From contig JAAOZZ010000322.1 of NCBI GenBank assembly GCA_012274175.1, positions 1 through 6,887 of the forward strand: a stretch of 6,887 nucleotides of DNA, given 5' to 3'. Positions 1 through 5,478 of the stretch are shown piece after piece. Source of the stretch: Betaproteobacteria bacterium (GTDB lineage Bacteria > Pseudomonadota > Gammaproteobacteria > Burkholderiales > Usitatibacteraceae). A model generated the notes under the pieces. It was not told where the DNA came from. It did not search any database and saw only the letters and a program-made list of their open reading frames with translations. The position numbers and the translations under genes are program-made. How positions within the stretch are numbered: the first letter of the stretch is position 1; every line of letters begins with the position of its first letter.

Positions 1-375
1 CACCACGCCCTTGCCGAGCGTGGGATGGCGCTTGCCCTTGTTCCACGAAACACCTCCCAGCGTGACCCCGTGGTAGAGCGTGCAGTCGTCACCGATCTCG
101 GCCGTCTCGCCGATCACCACCCCCATGCCGTGGTCGATGAAGACGCGCCGGCCGATGGTGGCTCCCGGATGGATCTCGATGCCGGTGATGAAGCGGGTGA
201 GGTGTGACGAGAAGCGCGCGAGCCAGCGCAATCCCACGCTCCACAGGCCGTGGGAGACACGGTGCAGCTGCAGCGCGTGGAAGCCCGGATAGCAGGTGAG
301 CACCTCCCACACCGAGCGCGCCGCGGGGTCGCGCTCGAACACGCACTGGATGTCTTCGCGTATGCGCCTGAACAT
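1..375 (-). CDS. cysE: Serine O-acetyltransferase, N-terminal part (cut by window edge)
   Basis: Transfers acetyl from acetyl-CoA to L-serine, giving O-acetylserine, the committed step of cysteine synthesis in the cytoplasm. The 125 visible residues open with MFRRIREDI and run without a stop to base 1, so the C-terminus is missing. A short helical N-terminus ([16 protein letters not shown], residues 17-31) leads into the left-handed beta-helix with [13 protein letters not shown] (65-77), [12 protein letters not shown] (80-91) and RHPTL (116-120). D81/H82 and H117 match the acceptor-site residues of E. coli CysE by position in the motifs. This is the short form of the family, without the long N-terminal extension of the E. 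coli enzyme. The ATG at 375-373 was chosen because the family start MFxRxREDI begins there; no strong Shine-Dalgarno sequence precedes it. It is divergent from the MFS gene. In many beta- and gammaproteobacteria cysE directly follows trmJ, but here an MFS gene separates them. Confidence 0.95.
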   Translation of the reverse strand, partial: MFRRIREDIQCVFERDPAARSVWEVLTCYPGFHALQLHRVSHGLWSVGLRWLARFSSHLTRFITGIEIHPGATIGRRVFIDHGMGVVIGETAEIGDDCTLYHGVTLGGVSWNKGKRHPTLGKGVV

Positions 376-413
376 GGGCCGATCCGTTGCCGTCGTCCGA
401 CAGTCCGAAGGGA

Positions 414-443
414 TGGACGAAGTCTGGCATTCCCGAGTAAAAT
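414..443 (+). promoter_or_regulatory. Candidate sigma70 promoter of the MFS gene
   Basis: TGGACG (414-419) and TAAAAT (438-443) are separated by 18 bp in the cysE/MFS divergent gap. The -10 is 5 of 6 to consensus and the -35 is 4 of 6. Transcription would begin near 450, only about 8 nt before the GTG at 458, giving an almost leaderless mRNA. If the ATG at 413 were the real start, this promoter would lie inside the gene, so the two readings exclude each other. Confidence 0.4.
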
Positions 444-457
444 TATCAACTATTCCC

Positions 458-1669
458 GTGAACCGCATCGCCCGAAAATACGTCGAGTTCGTCCGCCAGC
501 CCGACGTCGCCCGCCTGCTGGTCGTCGCCCTCCTGGCGCGGATGCCCGTGGGCATGGTGGGCTTCTCCATGCTCATGTTCCTGCGCGAATCCCTGGGCAA
601 CTTCGCGCTGGCCGGCACCGCCGCGGGCATCCACTTCGTGGCGATCGCGGTGGCCGCACCTTTCCAGGGACGCTTCATCGATCGCCACGGTCCGCACCGT
701 CTCCTCTACGTGACGAGCCTCATGCAGCCCCTGGCCCTGCTCGCGATCCTGGGCTCCGTCAAGCTGCACCTGGCTTTCCCCCTGGTCGCGGCGAGTGCGG
801 CGATGGCGGGCATGTTCGCCTCGCCCATCACCACCCTCACCCGCACCGTCTGGCGCCATCGCTTCGAGCGCGAAGAGGATCGGCGCACCGCCTTCGCCCT
901 CGACGCGGTCACGATCGAGCTCAATTTCACGCTCGGGCCCGCGCTCATCGCCACGATCCTCGCCACGGCCGGCGCGACCGCGGCGTTCGGCGTTTCGATC
1001 GCCGTGGTGGCGGGAGCCGTGGCGATCTTCATGTTCTCGCCGGCGCTGCGCTATTTCCGGCGCGAGTCGGGCGCGAGCCGGCATTTGCTGGGGCCGCTCA
1101 CCGAGCCGCGGCTCTGGACCCTCTTCGTGGCGACTTTCGGCCTCACCATGGGTTTCGGGTTCCTCGAGGTGGGATATCCGGCGTACGCGACCGCGCTCGG
1201 GGCCCCGGCGCTCGCCGGCGCACTGCTCGCGGTCAATTCCCTCGGCAGCGCGCTGGGCGGCGCCCTCTATGGAGGCCTGCATTTCAAGGCGCCGGTGGAG
1301 CGGCAGTTCGCCTGCGCGCTCGGCCTCATGGTGCTGCCCCTCTTCCTGCACGCGATCGCGGGCCCGGTGGCGCTCTTCGCGATCGTCGCCTTCTTCGCCG
1401 GGGCCCTCATCGCCCCGTCGATCGCCGCGCAGTCCGTGCTCGTGTCGCGCCTCGCCCCGTCCCACTACGCCACCGAGGCGTTCACGTGGTCGTCGACATT
1501 CATCGTGAGTGGCATCGGCGCGGGAATGGCGCTGGGCGGCCATGTCGTCGAGGCGCTGGGGGTGCGCTACGCCTTCGTGTGCGCGGCCGCGATCGTGGGC
1601 GCCATGGCGCTGCTGGCCCTTTCGCTCGCCCGGACGCCCCACGGCGCAGGCGCTCGCGCCAACGAATAG
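458..1669 (+). CDS. Major facilitator superfamily transporter (exporter-like)
   Basis: A 403-residue inner-membrane protein with about 12 hydrophobic segments, the usual MFS size. The hallmark motif [12 protein letters not shown], is at residues 71-81, in the loop after the second membrane segment. [15 protein letters not shown] (149-163) resembles the conserved E-N-GP stretch around helix 5 of drug and sugar efflux-type MFS proteins. A charged central loop (about 198-220) separates the two six-helix halves. The substrate cannot be read from the sequence; efflux of a small molecule is an inference. The GTG at 458 is preferred because the cytoplasmic N-terminus then starts just before the first helix and fits the TAAAAT promoter; the ATG at 413 is the alternative and would add 15 residues. 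No clear ribosome binding site precedes the GTG. The gene is convergent with trmJ (22-bp gap) and divergent from cysE, so it is transcribed alone and probably was inserted between them. Confidence 0.88.
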   Translation: MNRIARKYVEFVRQPDVARLLVVALLARMPVGMVGFSMLMFLRESLGNFALAGTAAGIHFVAIAVAAPFQGRFIDRHGPHRLLYVTSLMQPLALLAILGSVKLHLAFPLVAASAAMAGMFASPITTLTRTVWRHRFEREEDRRTAFALDAVTIELNFTLGPALIATILATAGATAAFGVSIAVVAGAVAIFMFSPALRYFRRESGASRHLLGPLTEPRLWTLFVATFGLTMGFGFLEVGYPAYATALGAPALAGALLAVNSLGSALGGALYGGLHFKAPVERQFACALGLMVLPLFLHAIAGPVALFAIVAFFAGALIAPSIAAQSVLVSRLAPSHYATEAFTWSSTFIVSGIGAGMALGGHVVEALGVRYAFVCAAAIVGAMALLALSLARTPHGAGARANE

Positions 1670-1692
1670 GCGAACCGCGCCAGCGCTCGCCT
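1668..1692. terminator. Hairpin in the convergent MFS/trmJ gap, possible weak terminator
   Basis: AGGCGA (1668-1673) pairs perfectly with TCGCCT (1687-1692) around a 13-nt GC-rich loop. It fills the gap between the two convergent stop codons exactly and touches both of them. There is no T-tract on either side, so it is not a classical intrinsic terminator; it could block polymerase from both directions or assist Rho. Confidence 0.25.
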
Positions 1693-2423
1693 CAGCGCCT
1701 CATGCGTTCCTCGAACGCGGCGAGCATCCCGCGCAGCAGCTTCGCCTCCGAGCGCTCGAGGCCCGCACGCGCGATGAGACGGCGCAAGCGCTCCATGAGG
1801 CGCCCGGGCCGCGCGGGATCGAGATAGCCGCTCGCGACCATCGCGGCTTCCCAGTGCACGTAGAGCGCCTCGGCGTCCTCCGCGGTGGCCGGAGGGGGCG
1901 ACGACGGGAGGCGCGGAGCGAACGCGTGGGCCGCGTTCGCCAGCTCGTAGCACGCGACCTGTACCGCGGCGGCGAGGTTGAGCGAGGCATGGGCGGGATC
2001 CGTGGGAATCGTCACCAGCATCCGGCAGCGGCCCAGCTCCTCATTGGTGAGGCCGAAAGTCTCGTTGCCGAACACGAGCGCCACGGGGCCGTGGGCCGCG
2101 GCCTCGATGATCTGCGGGGCGGCTTCCCGCAGGGCCCGGGGCGCATGGGACAGGTCGCGCACGCGGGCGCTCAAGCCCACGGCGAGCACGCTGTCGCCGA
2201 TCGCATCCTCGAGTCGATCGGTGACACGCGCTCGCTCGAGCACGTCGACGGCGCCTGTGGCGAGTGCCGTCGCCTGCGGGTCGGGGAAATGGCGCGGGGC
2301 CACGAGGCGCAGGTCGTCCAGGCCCATGGCCCGCATGGCGCGCGCGGCCGCGCCGATGTTGCCCGGATGGCGGGGACGGGACAGGACGACGGCGATGCGG
2401 GCCAGGCAATCGTGCTTGGTCAT
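1692..2423 (-). CDS. trmJ: tRNA (cytidine/uridine-2'-O-)-methyltransferase TrmJ, SpoU/TrmH family
   Basis: A SPOUT-fold, SAM-dependent methyltransferase that in E. coli makes Cm32/Um32 in tRNA anticodon loops. The 243 residues match the roughly 245 of E. coli TrmJ. The three SpoU motifs are in order: RPRHPGNIGAAARAM (16-30) with the conserved N22; VFGNETFGLTNEEL (117-130); and IPTDPAHASLNLAAAVQV (139-156), which forms the knotted SAM site. A variable linker follows and then a helical C-terminal extension (about 181-243), the TrmJ-type tail. The ATG at 2423 is chosen because the conserved domain begins within ten residues of it. Upstream in-frame starts would require reading through a strong terminator hairpin. 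There is no obvious Shine-Dalgarno sequence and no convincing promoter between that terminator (ending at 2473) and the start, so trmJ may depend on read-through from the 2692-2721 promoter. It is convergent with the MFS gene. Confidence 0.93.
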   Translation of the reverse strand: MTKHDCLARIAVVLSRPRHPGNIGAAARAMRAMGLDDLRLVAPRHFPDPQATALATGAVDVLERARVTDRLEDAIGDSVLAVGLSARVRDLSHAPRALREAAPQIIEAAAHGPVALVFGNETFGLTNEELGRCRMLVTIPTDPAHASLNLAAAVQVACYELANAAHAFAPRLPSSPPPATAEDAEALYVHWEAAMVASGYLDPARPGRLMERLRRLIARAGLERSEAKLLRGMLAAFEERMRR

Positions 2424-2472
2424 CGCGGGATTCTGCACGAGATCCCGGGCGTGGGCGTTTCCGCGGACCGGC

Positions 2473-2508
2473 AAAAAAAAAAGCGGAGCGCCGCCCCCGG
2501 CGCTCCGC
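2473..2508 (-). terminator. Strong Rho-independent terminator upstream of trmJ
   Basis: Read on the minus strand: an 11-bp perfect stem (GCGGAGCGCCG against CGGCGCTCCGC), a GGGG loop, then ten T's. Arms are at 2498-2508 and 2483-2493; the A-tract on the plus strand is 2473-2482. It works in the minus direction only. It ends 49 bp before the trmJ ATG, and no minus-strand coding gene lies upstream of it. It must therefore end a non-coding transcript or attenuate trmJ. Confidence 0.9.
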
Positions 2509-2538
2509 AGTTGCGCCCCACTCGGCGTAACCACGTTG

Positions 2539-2563
2539 CGATCGGTTCCGATGGTCCCGATCG
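2539..2563. repeat. Inverted repeat with 7-bp arms
   Basis: CGATCGG (2539-2545) and CCGATCG (2557-2563) are perfect reverse complements around an 11-nt spacer. In the minus-strand RNA this forms a hairpin whose loop displays CCAUCGGAA, a 9-mer that recurs upstream in the RNA (plus-strand 2574-2582). Confidence 0.6.
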
Positions 2564-2629
2564 ATTCCTGCTATTCCGATGGATACCGACCCATCCGGTT
2601 CGACTTGTCCGGGTTTAACGCGTATCCCG

Positions 2630-2658
2630 TTGAATGGACCTTGAATGTACTTTGAATG
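2630..2658 (+). repeat. Three TTGAATG direct repeats with an 11-bp period
   Basis: TTGAATG occurs at 2630-2636, 2641-2647 and 2652-2658, each pair separated by 4 bp, so all copies face the same side of the helix. The 7+4 geometry is that of sites bound in tandem by OmpR/PhoB-family response regulators, although the bases differ from the E. coli Pho box (CTGTCAT). The block sits 120 bp before marR and inside the predicted minus-strand transcript, where it would read CAUUCAA three times. Confidence 0.75.
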
Positions 2659-2691
2659 TAACCGCGCCGCGGCATATTGCGTTACGATCGA

Positions 2692-2721
2692 TTTATATAT
2701 CGTGCGCCGATATGTTGTCAA
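2692..2721 (-). promoter_or_regulatory. Near-consensus sigma70 promoter on the minus strand
   Basis: On the minus strand a perfect -35 TTGACA (2721-2716) is followed after 18 bp by TATAAA (2697-2692, 5 of 6), or after 16 bp by TATATA (2699-2694). It lies in the most AT-rich patch of the window and points away from marR toward the 2473-2508 terminator and trmJ. It is the best promoter match I see in the window. Confidence 0.7.
2697..2713. promoter_or_regulatory. Palindromic operator candidate, likely MarR site
   Basis: ATATCG (2697-2702) and CGATAT (2708-2713) form a perfect 6-bp-arm inverted repeat around TGCGC. The 17-bp length suits MarR-family dimers. It lies between the -35 and -10 of the minus-strand promoter, overlapping the -10, where a bound repressor would exclude polymerase. 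The marR gene starts 64 bp away, and MarR proteins commonly bind next to their own gene. A second, imperfect palindrome (ACGAT...ATCGT, 2684-2703) overlaps it. Confidence 0.5.
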
Positions 2722-2777
2722 CGCGCCCCGGGTGCCGCATAGCAGAACGGCCGCTCGCAAACGAGAAGGACGAAGCA

Positions 2778-3218
2778 ATGCCCCTGAGCAAGGCCGAATA
2801 CGAGATGCTCGCCGCCTTCCGCTACACGCTGCGGAAGTTCCTGAACTTCAGCGAGCGCTCCGCCGCCACCGTGGGCCTCACCCAGCAGCAATACCAGGCG
2901 CTGCTCTCGGTGCGCGCCCATTCCGGGGCGGACCTGCTCACCATCAGCGAGCTGGCCCTCCAGATGCTCATCAAGCACCACAGCGCCGTGGGGATGGTCG
3001 ACCGCCTCGAGCAGCTGCAGCTCGTGCGCCGAGAGCACTCGGCCGAGGACCGGCGCAAGGTGGGCATCCGCCTCACCCGCAGCGGCGAGAAGGTGTTCGA
3101 GAAGCTCGCCACGGTGAATCGCGCGGAGCTCAGGCGCATCGGGCCGGACCTGGCCCGCTTCATGGACTACTTCGCGCGCTTGCCCTCCGAGCCCGCTCGC
3201 CGCGCGGCGAAGCGCTGA
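2778..3218 (+). CDS. MarR-family transcriptional regulator
   Basis: A 146-residue winged helix-turn-helix repressor of the usual MarR length, acting as a cytoplasmic dimer. The N-terminal dimerisation helix (about 6-31) is followed by LTQQQYQALLSV (34-45). The DNA-binding region runs from LTISELALQML (54-64) through the recognition helix HHSAVGMVDRLEQLQLV (67-83) to the wing SAEDRRKVGIRLT (88-100), with the family's conserved DRR at 91-93. The C-terminal helix closes the dimer. The ATG at 2778 is chosen because AGAAGGA (2764-2770) lies 7 nt upstream; an ATG at 2634 in the same frame would read through the operator and repeats. The ligand is unknown: no cysteine-based oxidation sensor is visible, since the protein has no cysteine. 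Likely targets are its own region and the divergent minus-strand transcript, and possibly suhB-ndh downstream. Confidence 0.9.
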   Translation: MPLSKAEYEMLAAFRYTLRKFLNFSERSAATVGLTQQQYQALLSVRAHSGADLLTISELALQMLIKHHSAVGMVDRLEQLQLVRREHSAEDRRKVGIRLTRSGEKVFEKLATVNRAELRRIGPDLARFMDYFARLPSEPARRAAKR

Positions 3219-3220
3219 TC

Positions 3221-3232
3221 CCCCGCGCGGGG
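3221..3232. repeat. Perfect 12-bp palindrome after marR
   Basis: CCCCGCGCGGGG lies 2 bp after the marR stop and 7 bp before the TAAAAT at 3240. It can form a CCCC/GGGG hairpin with a four-base loop but has no T-tract, so at most it is a weak terminator of marR or a protein-binding palindrome. Confidence 0.4.
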
Positions 3233-3239
3233 ATGGGCG

Positions 3240-3245
3240 TAAAAT
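3240..3245 (+). promoter_or_regulatory. Possible -10 element of the suhB promoter
   Basis: TAAAAT, 5 of 6 to the sigma70 -10, stands alone in a GC-rich gap 55 bp before the suhB ATG, preceded by GCG as in many betaproteobacterial promoters. The best -35 I can find (CTGATC, 3215-3220, 19-bp spacer) is poor, so the call rests on the hexamer and its position. Confidence 0.35.
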
Positions 3246-3299
3246 GCCCGTCTTCGAGGCCGCTTTCCTCCGCGCGGCCGCCTTTCCCGCCCCCATCCC

Positions 3300-4082
3300 A
3301 TGCACCCCATGCTCAACACGGCCGTCAAGGCCGCGCGCAAGGCCGGCAGCATCATCAGCCGGGCCTCCTTCGACCTCGACAAGCTCACCGTGCGCAGCAA
3401 GCACCAGAACGATTTCGTCTCGGAGGTGGACCATGCGGCCGAGGAGGCCATCATCTCCGTGCTGCGCGAAGCCTATCCGCGCCACGGCTTCCTCGCCGAG
3501 GAAAGCGGAGCGCGCGATGCGGACGCGGAATACGTCTGGGTGATCGATCCGCTCGACGGCACCACCAACTTCCTGCACGGCTTCCCGCAGTACTGCGTGT
3601 CCATCGGCCTGCTGCACAAGGGCGTGCAGCAGCAGGCAGTGGTCTACGACCCGAACCGCAACGAGCTCTTCACCGCGAGCAAGGGCGTGGGGGCGTACCT
3701 GAACGACCGGCGCATCCGCGTGAGCCGCACCGACAAGCTGGAAGACGCCCTCATGGGCACCGGGTTTCCCTACCGTGAGGTCTCCCACCTCGACGAGTAC
3801 CTGCGCATGTTCCGCAACATGACCCTCGCATGCTCCGGCATCCGCCGCCCGGGCGCGGCCGCGCTCGACCTGGCCTGGGTGGCCGCGGGCCGGATCGACG
3901 GCTTCTGGGAAGTCGGGCTTTCGCCTTGGGACATGGCCGCGGGAGCCCTGCTCGTGCGCGAGGCCGGCGGCCTCGTGGGAGATCTCGCCGGCGAGGAGGG
4001 ATACCTCGACAACGGCCGCATCGTCGCTTCCAACGGCAAGCTCTTCGCCGCGATCCTCAAGATCCTGCAGCCGAAGCCCTGA
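3300..4082 (+). CDS. suhB: Inositol-1-monophosphatase family protein SuhB
   Basis: A Mg2+-dependent phosphatase that hydrolyses myo-inositol 1-phosphate. In E. coli SuhB also joins the NusA/B/E/G complex that promotes antitermination on rRNA operons. The 260 residues match the family (E. coli 267), and the N-terminus MHPMLN is the classic SuhB start. Metal and phosphate ligands are in place: E67 in FLAEESG, D83 and D86 in the signature [12 protein letters not shown] (80-91), and D211 in [15 protein letters not shown] (210-224). The ATG at 3300 has no Shine-Dalgarno sequence in its pyrimidine-rich leader, which is odd for a well-conserved housekeeping gene. Just upstream, a 6-bp hairpin (3258-3263 with 3274-3279) carries CCTCC in its loop. 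It is followed after 8 bp by ndh, so the two are probably co-transcribed. In many beta- and gammaproteobacteria suhB is divergent from trmJ; here marR lies between them. Confidence 0.95.
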   Translation: MHPMLNTAVKAARKAGSIISRASFDLDKLTVRSKHQNDFVSEVDHAAEEAIISVLREAYPRHGFLAEESGARDADAEYVWVIDPLDGTTNFLHGFPQYCVSIGLLHKGVQQQAVVYDPNRNELFTASKGVGAYLNDRRIRVSRTDKLEDALMGTGFPYREVSHLDEYLRMFRNMTLACSGIRRPGAAALDLAWVAAGRIDGFWEVGLSPWDMAAGALLVREAGGLVGDLAGEEGYLDNGRIVASNGKLFAAILKILQPKP

Positions 4083-4084
4083 GG
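4081..4084 (+). promoter_or_regulatory. Ribosome binding site that sets the ndh GTG start
   Basis: GAGG overlaps the suhB stop codon (TGA, 4080-4082) and lies 6 nt before the GTG at 4091. The overlap suggests translational coupling of ndh to suhB. Confidence 0.5.
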
Positions 4085-4090
4085 CTCGCC

Positions 4091-5407
4091 GTGGCTTCGC
4101 CCCCCGAGCACGCCCTGCACCGCGTCGTCGTGGTGGGCGGGGGCGCCGGCGGGCTCGAGCTCGCCACGCGGCTGGGTGATCGCCTCGCGCGCCGCGGCCG
4201 CCTCCACGTGACGCTCGTCGATCGCGGCCGCACGCACCTCTGGAAGCCGCTGCTGCACGAAGTCGCCGCGGGCAGCATGGACATGCACGCGCACCAGCTC
4301 GATTACCTCGCGCAGGCCCGCTGGCATCACTTCACGTTCGTGCTGGGCGCCCTCGCCGGCCTCGACCGCGCCGCGCGCGTGGTTCTGGTGGACGCCGTGC
4401 AGGACGACGAGGGCGCGCAGATCCTGCCCCCGAGGCGCGTGCCCTACGACACCCTCGTCATCGCCATCGGCAGCGAGTCCAACGATTTCGGCACGCCGGG
4501 CGTGGGCGACAACGCCTTCACCATCGACAACACGTGGCAGGCCCATCTCTTCCACCGCCGGCTCGTGAACGCGTGCTTCCGCGCCAATTTCGCCGCCGAC
4601 GGGCGGATGCTCCACATCGCCATCGTGGGCGCCGGGGCCACCGGCGTGGAGCTCGCCGCCGAGCTGCACAACACGATCCGGGTGCTCGCCGCCTACGGCC
4701 TGGAAAGCTTCGACCCGGAGCGGCAGATCCACCTGTGCATCGTGGAGGCGGGAGCGCGCATCCTCCCCGGGCTTCCCGAGTACATCGCCACCGAGACGCT
4801 GCGAACGCTCGAGGCCCTGCACGTGGAGGTGCTGTGCGGGGAGCGCGTGGTCGAGGTGGCGGCCGGCCGCGTGAAAACCGCCAGCGGGCGCGAGGTGCCC
4901 GCCGATTTCACGGTGTGGGCCGCCGGCATCCGCTGCGCGGCGGTGCTGGGCGAGCTCGACGGGCTCGAGGCCAACCGCATCCACCAGCTGGTCGTGGGCC
5001 CGACGCTGCAGGCCACCCGCGATCCCGATGTGTTCGCCCTGGGGGATTGCGCCGCGGCGCCGTGGACCAGGGAACGCCTCGTCCCGCCGCGCGCGCAGGC
5101 CGCGCACCAGATGGCCAACCATGTCGCGAAGACCATCGAGCGCCGGCTCGCCGGGCGGTCTCCCACGGCATTCCAGTACCGGGACTTCGGCTCCCTCGTC
5201 TCCCTGGGCAATTACCAGTCGGTGGGCACGCTCATGGGATTCGCGACCGGCGGCACGGTGCGGCTCGAAGGGCTGCTCGCGAAGCTCTTCTACATCTCGC
5301 TCTACCGCCTGCACGTGTGGGCCCTGCATGGCTTCTGGCGCATGGCGCTCGACACGCTCTCGCGCATGATCCGCCGCCAGACGGAGCCCAAGGTGAAGCT
5401 GCACTAG
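4091..5407 (+). CDS. ndh: Type II NADH:quinone oxidoreductase
   Basis: A monotopic inner-membrane flavoprotein that passes electrons from NADH to quinone without pumping protons. The 438 residues are close to E. coli Ndh (434), and the sequence ends in KVKLH, like the E. coli protein's KLH. Two Rossmann folds are clear: the FAD site VVVVGGGAGGLE (12-23) with D44 at the end of strand 2, and the NADH site IAIVGAGATGVELAAEL (176-192). E219 at the end of the second strand 2 favours NADH over NADPH. THLWKPLLHEVAAG (48-61), DVFALGDCAA (313-322, FAD) and the quinone-site motif AQAAHQ (335-340) are all present. The C-terminal part (about 395-430) is amphipathic and probably anchors the protein to the membrane. 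The GTG at 4091 is supported by GAGG 6 nt upstream and by the Rossmann strand beginning at residue 12. It is likely co-transcribed with suhB. Confidence 0.95.
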   Translation: MASPPEHALHRVVVVGGGAGGLELATRLGDRLARRGRLHVTLVDRGRTHLWKPLLHEVAAGSMDMHAHQLDYLAQARWHHFTFVLGALAGLDRAARVVLVDAVQDDEGAQILPPRRVPYDTLVIAIGSESNDFGTPGVGDNAFTIDNTWQAHLFHRRLVNACFRANFAADGRMLHIAIVGAGATGVELAAELHNTIRVLAAYGLESFDPERQIHLCIVEAGARILPGLPEYIATETLRTLEALHVEVLCGERVVEVAAGRVKTASGREVPADFTVWAAGIRCAAVLGELDGLEANRIHQLVVGPTLQATRDPDVFALGDCAAAPWTRERLVPPRAQAAHQMANHVAKTIERRLAGRSPTAFQYRDFGSLVSLGNYQSVGTLMGFATGGTVRLEGLLAKLFYISLYRLHVWALHGFWRMALDTLSRMIRRQTEPKVKLH

Positions 5408-5448
5408 TTGACGGGCGTCAAGCCGCAGCCGGGGCCCGCGCCTATGCT
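5408..5448 (+). promoter_or_regulatory. Candidate FNR/CRP-family box and -10 for hemG
   Basis: TTGACGGGCGTCAA (5408-5421) begins at the base after the ndh stop. It is a perfect inverted repeat with 6-bp arms and keeps the TTGA-N6-TCAA core of FNR/Anr sites (consensus TTGAT-N4-ATCAA), with C/G replacing the fifth base in both halves. TATGCT (5443-5448) lies 21 bp further on. A start near 5455 would put the box centre about 41 bp upstream, the class II activator position. Alternatively it is just a hairpin. Confidence 0.45.
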
Positions 5449-5478
5449 CGTCTCGAACGGATTCCAGAGGAGCGCACG

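Larger units (their letters stand above)
2473..2686 (-). ncRNA. Candidate small RNA or attenuated trmJ leader, about 210 nt
   Basis: This span is inferred from a near-consensus promoter (2692-2721) and a strong intrinsic terminator (2473-2508), both on the minus strand. The predicted 5' end is near 2685. Contents in RNA order: three CAUUCAA repeats; a bulged stem CCAU/AUGG with flanking CGG/CCG pairs (2575-2598); a 7-bp stem CGATCGG/CCGATCG (2539-2563) with an 11-nt loop; and the terminator hairpin. CCAUCGGAA occurs twice, once in the loop of the second hairpin. I recognise no known riboswitch or sRNA family. It could be a free-standing sRNA, or a leader in which an alternative fold lets transcription continue into trmJ. 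The promoter and terminator are seen; the RNA itself is inferred. Confidence 0.45.
2424..2777. other. 354-bp non-coding region between trmJ and marR
   Basis: The region is visibly more AT-rich than its neighbours around 2640-2720 and holds no ORF with family features. From right to left it contains: the marR ribosome binding site; a minus-strand promoter with a palindrome in its spacer; three 11-bp-spaced TTGAATG repeats; a bulged hairpin (2575-2598); a 7-bp-arm inverted repeat (2539-2563); the 9-mer TTCCGATGG twice (2546-2554 and 2574-2582); and a minus-strand intrinsic terminator (2473-2508). The last 49 bp before trmJ show nothing recognisable. Confidence 0.8.

Noticed and set aside
446..1642. 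398-codon open frame on the minus strand opposite the MFS gene
   Set aside because: It is dominated by Glu/Arg/Gly/His, lacks any domain signature, and mirrors the codon pattern of the real membrane protein on the plus strand.
250..1827. Long plus-strand frame overlapping cysE, MFS and trmJ
   Set aside because: An Arg/Pro/Gly-rich out-of-frame translation spanning three real genes, with no recognisable motif.
2471..2508. Terminator for a plus-strand transcript
   Set aside because: The A-tract precedes the stem on the plus strand and no T-run follows it, so the element can only work in the minus direction.
2634..2777. Extended marR start at 2634
   Set aside because: The extra 48 residues match nothing in MarR proteins and would read through the repeats, promoter and palindrome; the ATG at 2778 has a good ribosome binding site.
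3244..3543. Small plus-strand ORF beginning in the suhB leader (99 codons)
   Set aside because: It overlaps suhB out of frame, is Arg/Ser/Pro-rich, and its ATG lies within the candidate -10 element.
3770..5404. 544-codon open frame on the minus strand opposite suhB and ndh
   Set aside because: Its translation is low-complexity Arg/His/Glu/Ala-rich with no family motif, while the opposite strand carries unmistakable SuhB and Ndh. It is a GC-rich antisense shadow.
5408..5448. TTGACG and TATGCT as an ordinary sigma70 promoter
   Set aside because: The spacer would be 29 bp, far outside 15-19 bp. The symmetry of the first element fits an activator site better.
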